Source of the DNA: Thermoguttaceae bacterium
GTDB taxonomy: Bacteria > Planctomycetota > Planctomycetia > Pirellulales > Thermoguttaceae
DNA: 8,891 bases
NCBI GenBank assembly: GCA_024653385.1
Contig: JANLFZ010000142.1
Span: 3,988 to 12,878, forward strand
Direction: 5' to 3'
Shown here piece after piece: positions 5,602-8,891 of the stretch (the first letter of the stretch is position 1; the number at the start of each line of letters is the position of its first letter). The notes under the pieces were generated by a model that made no database searches, was not told the DNA's origin, and was given only the letters and a program-made list of their open reading frames with translations. The translations under genes and the position numbers were made by a program.

Positions 5602-8600
5602 TCAGCGGGTTTCGAGCGCCCCCGCGTCGCGGGCCTTGCCCTTGGGACGTTCGCCGCGCATATCGCGCAGGGCCGGCCCGTCGAATTCCCAGGCATAGAG
5701 TTCCTCGATGCTGGTCCGGGCGTCGGCAAGCGTGCCGTGCGCGATGCGCAGGAAGTCGATCGCCCCGCTTAGGTAGTCTCCCTCGGGACTACCGCCGACG
5801 TAAAGATCACCCTCATTGGCCAGCGAGATCTTGCCGAGGCCCGGCCCACTCTTGTCGAGCTTGCCGTCGACGTAGAGGGCCAGGGTCCGAGCTTGCCGAT
5901 CGCACTCGGCAACGAGATGATGCCATCGGCCGTCGGCAAGCTGGGCTTGGGAAGCCAGTTCGGCGGTCGCTCCGCCTTGCCCCACGAGGTGGAACACGGC
6001 CCTGCCGTTTCGGAGCCGCAGCGCGTAGCCGGTCTTGCGCATCTTGCCGATGAGGAGGCCGTCGTTGTCGGCTCGGAAGTAGACCTCGATCAGGAAGTTG
6101 CCGGCGTGGATCGCCGGGTTCTTGAGTTCATCGCCGGTGAAGGTGAATTCCCGGAGCAAGGGATCCTGGCCGTGCCGTGCCCGCGTGGCGAGCTTCGTCG
6201 TGAACGGCTTGCTGAGAACGGCATGGGAAATCGTGGCGTGGATTCTCTTGGCCGGAACGAACCGCAGGGCCCCTGGGACGAAGTTCTCCAGCGGGCCGCG
6301 GACGTAGTCGTCGGGACCGGCGTTGACGACGGTCAGCGGATACGTGGGCCGGGCATCGTACTCGGTCCGCTCCGTCAGGAAGTCCTTGGCGTACCAGTGC
6401 TCGTCGAGGATCTGCGTGGGGTCGCCGCCGGCATGGTAGAAGTTCCATTCGGCGGCCACGCCATGGAGGGCCCAGGGCACGAAAGCCACGGCCCCATGGT
6501 CGATCGCCGCCGATGCCGGGTTGAGTCGGAAATCACCCCGGGCCGGATCGCGAAGCGGCGCGACCGTGTCCATCACGCCCAGATCGGAAACCAGGCTCCG
6601 ATGGGCCGCCAGCGCCGAACGGAAATCCTCGAGCGTCGCCAGCCAGCGCCCGGACGCCTCGTACACGCCGAACTGGCCGATGTCGTAGAAGACATTGGCC
6701 GCATAGGCGTTGGTCTGGTAGTCGAACCGCTCTTTCGGCGGGCGGGCGTGGGCGGCGTTGCCGGCGTCCCGGGTCTTGGCCGGGTCGGCGTGCCGGAAGA
6801 CCCACTCGCTCATGCCCTGCCACACGTTGCCCAGGAACTTGTTCCGTCCGGCGCGCGGTTCCTGGCGTCGCGAGCCCACGGTGAAGTTGTACGCGGTATT
6901 GTTCAGGAACACGTTCTGATGGCTGATGATCTCCTGGAAGGCCGAGCAGTTGACCAGCGGGCTGGTCGGATCGTTCGAGAGGCCCCAGGCGATATTGTTG
7001 AAGACGTAGTGCTTGAAGCCGCCGTCGAGGTAGTACGCGTGGCCGAAGCCGGGGTTCCCCTTGTTGTGAACGCGTTCGCCTTCGCGCTGGCCGCGGGCGT
7101 CGAAGCTGAGGTTGTTGAAGATGTACACCGGCCCGTGCTGCCAGCTCTCGATGCCGCCGAAGTCGTTGCCGTTCTGCATCGTCTTCCAGGCTTTGTTCTG
7201 GTGGATCAGCACGCGCACGAGGGGCACGTCGCCGCGCGTCGCGCCCTTGCCGGCCACGACGTTGATCGCCTGGGCCCCGGACCGCTCGACCACGTTCCCG
7301 GCGATGTGGGCGCGCAAGGGATGGGTCAGATCGAACGCGCAGCCGCGTTCGTAGCGCGGGGCCCGGAACCCGATGTTGGCGGCGAAATTGCGGTACAGAC
7401 GCACGTCGTCCAGCACGCCCACCAGGTGCGAGAAGCCCCAGCCGGCGCCGGCGGTGAAGTGGGCAGCGCCCGCGTCGTTGTCCCTGAAGACGTTATCCTC
7501 GACCGTGATGTCGCGGATCGGCGAGCCTTCGCCGACGGCCCGCATCGAGATGCCCATGACCACGTCCTGAAAGCGGCAATTGGCGATCCGGATCCCCTCG
7601 CCGCGGCCCCAGACGCGGATGCACGCCGGATGGGCCTCGGGACGAACCCCGAACGGCTTGGTGCGGAAGTCCCACGACGCCACGTCCAGCTCCCAAGGCT
7701 GCGTGGTCCAACGGAAATCGAGGCCGCTGATTTCAAGGTGCCGGACATCCGACCCGACGATGAGGTCGCGGTGCCGGCCGGCCTCGATCCGCACCGTGTT
7801 GGGGTCGGCGCCGCCGGGTAGACGCACGTACAGCGTTCCGCCCGCGCCCTGCTTGTCGAACCAGAACTCGCCGTCGGGATCGTCGAGGTACTGGGGCTTG
7901 TCTTCCAGATAGTACCTCATGCCGCGGAAGATGATCGAGGCATTGCCGCCGCCTGTCCACCCGGCGAACTGCACCGAGCCGTCGGCGGGATCGTACTTGT
8001 TCACCCGGGTTGGGTACGGCGTGCCCATCACCCAGCCGAACTCCGAGTAGATGAGCGCCCCCTCGACGAAGTCCCGGTCGAGGCCCTTCAAATGGACGGC
8101 ATCGTTGGCGCTAAAGCCCTCCCTGGCGCGAAAGGGATGCGGATCGTTGGTCCACGTGAACCACTGGGCCTTATGGTCCTCCGGCTGGCTCTTCCAATTC
8201 GGGTGCCGGGCCAGCGGGATTCGCACGGCCCTGCCGCGGGAGTCGATCATCCACAGCGTGCGCGGCGAGAAATCGAGCCGGGCTTTCCACACGGTCGCCG
8301 GCTGGGGGATCTTCGGATGCGCGGCGCCCCGCGTCCAGCCGGTGACGACCTCCGAGCCGGCAAGCACCGCCGGGCCGTCGCCCCAACTCGGATCGCGCGT
8401 GAGCCGGATCGGTGCGCCCGGGCGACCCTGTTCCTTGACGGTGAGCTGCCCGCGGTAGATCACCCCGCCCCTGAAGACATAGGTCTCGATTCCCCTGGCC
8501 GCCGCCGCGTTTCCCGTGGCGGCCGCGTCCCAAGGATGATGCTTCCAAGGCCGCTCCTTCGAAGCGCCGTCGGCGGCGTCGGAGCCATGCTCGTAGTCGA

Positions 8601-8784
8601 TATAGCGCACGCTGCCGCCCGGCGCGAACTGGAACTCCCGAGGAGTCCACTCGATGTTCCCCGTTTCGCTGACGCGGGCGTAATCCTGCTGCCAGGCGAA
8701 GGGCGCCTGGGCAGCCGGACTCGCCGAACCGCACAGCGCCGCAACGGCCAGGGCCGTCATGCAGTACGTGCGCGAAAGGTGCAT
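5602..8784 (-). CDS. Secreted parallel beta-helix protein with C-terminal LamG domain
   Basis: About 1060 residues, exported by a Sec signal peptide (MHLSRTYCMTALAVAALCG..., likely cut after AQA at 27). An N-terminal region has the GSDAADGASKERPWK pattern common before pectate-lyase-like helices and GAPIRLT with VLAGSEVVTGW. From about 345 to 680, repeated strand-turn units of the right-handed beta-helix type follow (HLEISGLDF, IRIANCRFQDV, ITVEDNVFRDN, HIAGNVVERSG, YIFNNLSFD, YVFNNIAWG). DFRLNPASAAIDHG (about 751-764) is the usual closing motif of such proteins. A LamG/concanavalin-like domain (about 882-1019; WHHLVAECD, LALYVDGKL, GAIDFLRIA) ends the protein. It probably binds or cleaves an extracellular polysaccharide; I see no catalytic set that proves lyase activity. 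I chose the ATG at 8784 because AGGAAG lies six bases upstream; an in-frame ATG at 8802 would add six residues. It converges on trmL. Confidence 0.9.
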   Translation of the reverse strand: MHLSRTYCMTALAVAALCGSASPAAQAPFAWQQDYARVSETGNIEWTPREFQFAPGGSVRYIDYEHGSDAADGASKERPWKHHPWDAAATGNAAAARGIETYVFRGGVIYRGQLTVKEQGRPGAPIRLTRDPSWGDGPAVLAGSEVVTGWTRGAAHPKIPQPATVWKARLDFSPRTLWMIDSRGRAVRIPLARHPNWKSQPEDHKAQWFTWTNDPHPFRAREGFSANDAVHLKGLDRDFVEGALIYSEFGWVMGTPYPTRVNKYDPADGSVQFAGWTGGGNASIIFRGMRYYLEDKPQYLDDPDGEFWFDKQGAGGTLYVRLPGGADPNTVRIEAGRHRDLIVGSDVRHLEISGLDFRWTTQPWELDVASWDFRTKPFGVRPEAHPACIRVWGRGEGIRIANCRFQDVVMGISMRAVGEGSPIRDITVEDNVFRDNDAGAAHFTAGAGWGFSHLVGVLDDVRLYRNFAANIGFRAPRYERGCAFDLTHPLRAHIAGNVVERSGAQAINVVAGKGATRGDVPLVRVLIHQNKAWKTMQNGNDFGGIESWQHGPVYIFNNLSFDARGQREGERVHNKGNPGFGHAYYLDGGFKHYVFNNIAWGLSNDPTSPLVNCSAFQEIISHQNVFLNNTAYNFTVGSRRQEPRAGRNKFLGNVWQGMSEWVFRHADPAKTRDAGNAAHARPPKERFDYQTNAYAANVFYDIGQFGVYEASGRWLATLEDFRSALAAHRSLVSDLGVMDTVAPLRDPARGDFRLNPASAAIDHGAVAFVPWALHGVAAEWNFYHAGGDPTQILDEHWYAKDFLTERTEYDARPTYPLTVVNAGPDDYVRGPLENFVPGALRFVPAKRIHATISHAVLSKPFTTKLATRARHGQDPLLREFTFTGDELKNPAIHAGNFLIEVYFRADNDGLLIGKMRKTGYALRLRNGRAVFHLVGQGGATAELASQAQLADGRWHHLVAECDRQARTLALYVDGKLDKSGPGLGKISLANEGDLYVGGSPEGDYLSGAIDFLRIAHGTLADARTSIEELYAWEFDGPALRDMRGERPKGKARDAGALETR

Positions 8785-8790
8785 GGATGT

Positions 8791-8796
8791 CTTCCT
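8791..8796 (-). promoter_or_regulatory. Shine-Dalgarno deciding the start of the beta-helix gene
   Basis: AGGAAG on the minus strand, 6 nt before the ATG at 8784. The two ATGs at 8802 and 8799 have no comparable site upstream. The signal peptide is intact from either start. Confidence 0.5.
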
Positions 8797-8851
8797 CATC
8801 ATCGAGACGTCAACAGGAAAGGGAAGCGTGCCGCTGCTTAGGGCCTGTAAA

Positions 8852-8882
8852 ACTATAAGTTGGGCAATCTTATGGAACCCAA
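8852..8882 (-). promoter_or_regulatory. Possible promoter of the beta-helix gene
   Basis: On the minus strand TTGGGT (8877-8882) and TATAGT (8852-8857) lie 19 nt apart in a clearly AT-richer patch, about 70 nt before the start codon. The spacing is longer than ideal and neither hexamer is perfect. The remaining 8785-8891 sequence shows no gene. Confidence 0.28.
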
Positions 8883-8891
8883 GGAAGCGAA

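Noticed and set aside
5893..7821. Long open frame of 642 codons on the plus strand
   Set aside because: Lies wholly antisense to the beta-helix/LamG gene, whose frame has a signal peptide and recognisable domains; the plus-strand translation is low-complexity and typical of high-GC shadow frames.
8872..8891. ATG GAA CCC AAG at the right edge as a new plus-strand gene start
   Set aside because: Only six codons are visible, there is no Shine-Dalgarno, and it overlaps the likely promoter patch of the minus-strand gene.

Overview
The window looks like chromosomal DNA from a planctomycete (Planctomycetota, probably the Pirellulales side). The grounds are high GC, a Gfo/Idh/MocA oxidoreductase of the type abundant in that phylum, a very large secreted beta-helix/LamG protein, and two intergenic repeat types that I recall as common there. 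One is the CCCTCGCTGGCGCTTCGGG element, whose antisense translation reads NPKRQRG. The other is the GGGATTGGGGAATGGGGATT element. The phylum call is inference; nothing here fixes a genus.

Layout, left to right. (a) 1-814, plus strand: the C-terminal part of a Gfo/Idh/MocA oxidoreductase, cut by the window edge. (b) 815-880: a short convergent gap holding a palindromic hairpin. (c) 881-4687, minus strand: a tightly packed five-gene cluster. In transcription order it encodes a GH88 unsaturated glucuronyl hydrolase, a sensor histidine kinase without an extracytoplasmic domain, an OmpR/PhoB-type response regulator, a small HETVH zincin resembling Tox-MPTase3, and a small lipoprotein. Junctions are 4 nt apart (GH88/kinase), a 4-nt ATGA overlap (kinase/regulator), 53 nt apart (regulator/zincin) and 7 nt apart (zincin/lipoprotein), so one transcript is plausible. 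(d) 4688-5111: a 424-nt divergent intergenic region filled with six degenerate repeat units in one orientation and three near-identical units in the other. (e) 5112-5588, plus strand: tRNA methyltransferase trmL. (f) 5567-5601: a G-run repeat that forms the end of trmL and the whole 13-nt convergent gap. (g) 5602-8784, minus strand: a secreted protein of about 1060 residues with a parallel beta-helix and a C-terminal LamG domain. (h) 8785-8891: its upstream region.

How the genes may fit together: GH88 enzymes remove the unsaturated uronic acid left by polysaccharide lyases, and the large beta-helix/LamG protein is a candidate exported polysaccharide-binding or -cleaving enzyme. The region therefore suggests uronate-polysaccharide use, with a two-component system in the same operon as the intracellular hydrolase. 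The most unusual part is the operon tail: a stand-alone zincin of a polymorphic-toxin-like family followed immediately by a lipoprotein that may be its partner or immunity protein. That pairing is a hypothesis. I saw no tRNA, rRNA, insertion sequence or genuine CRISPR array.
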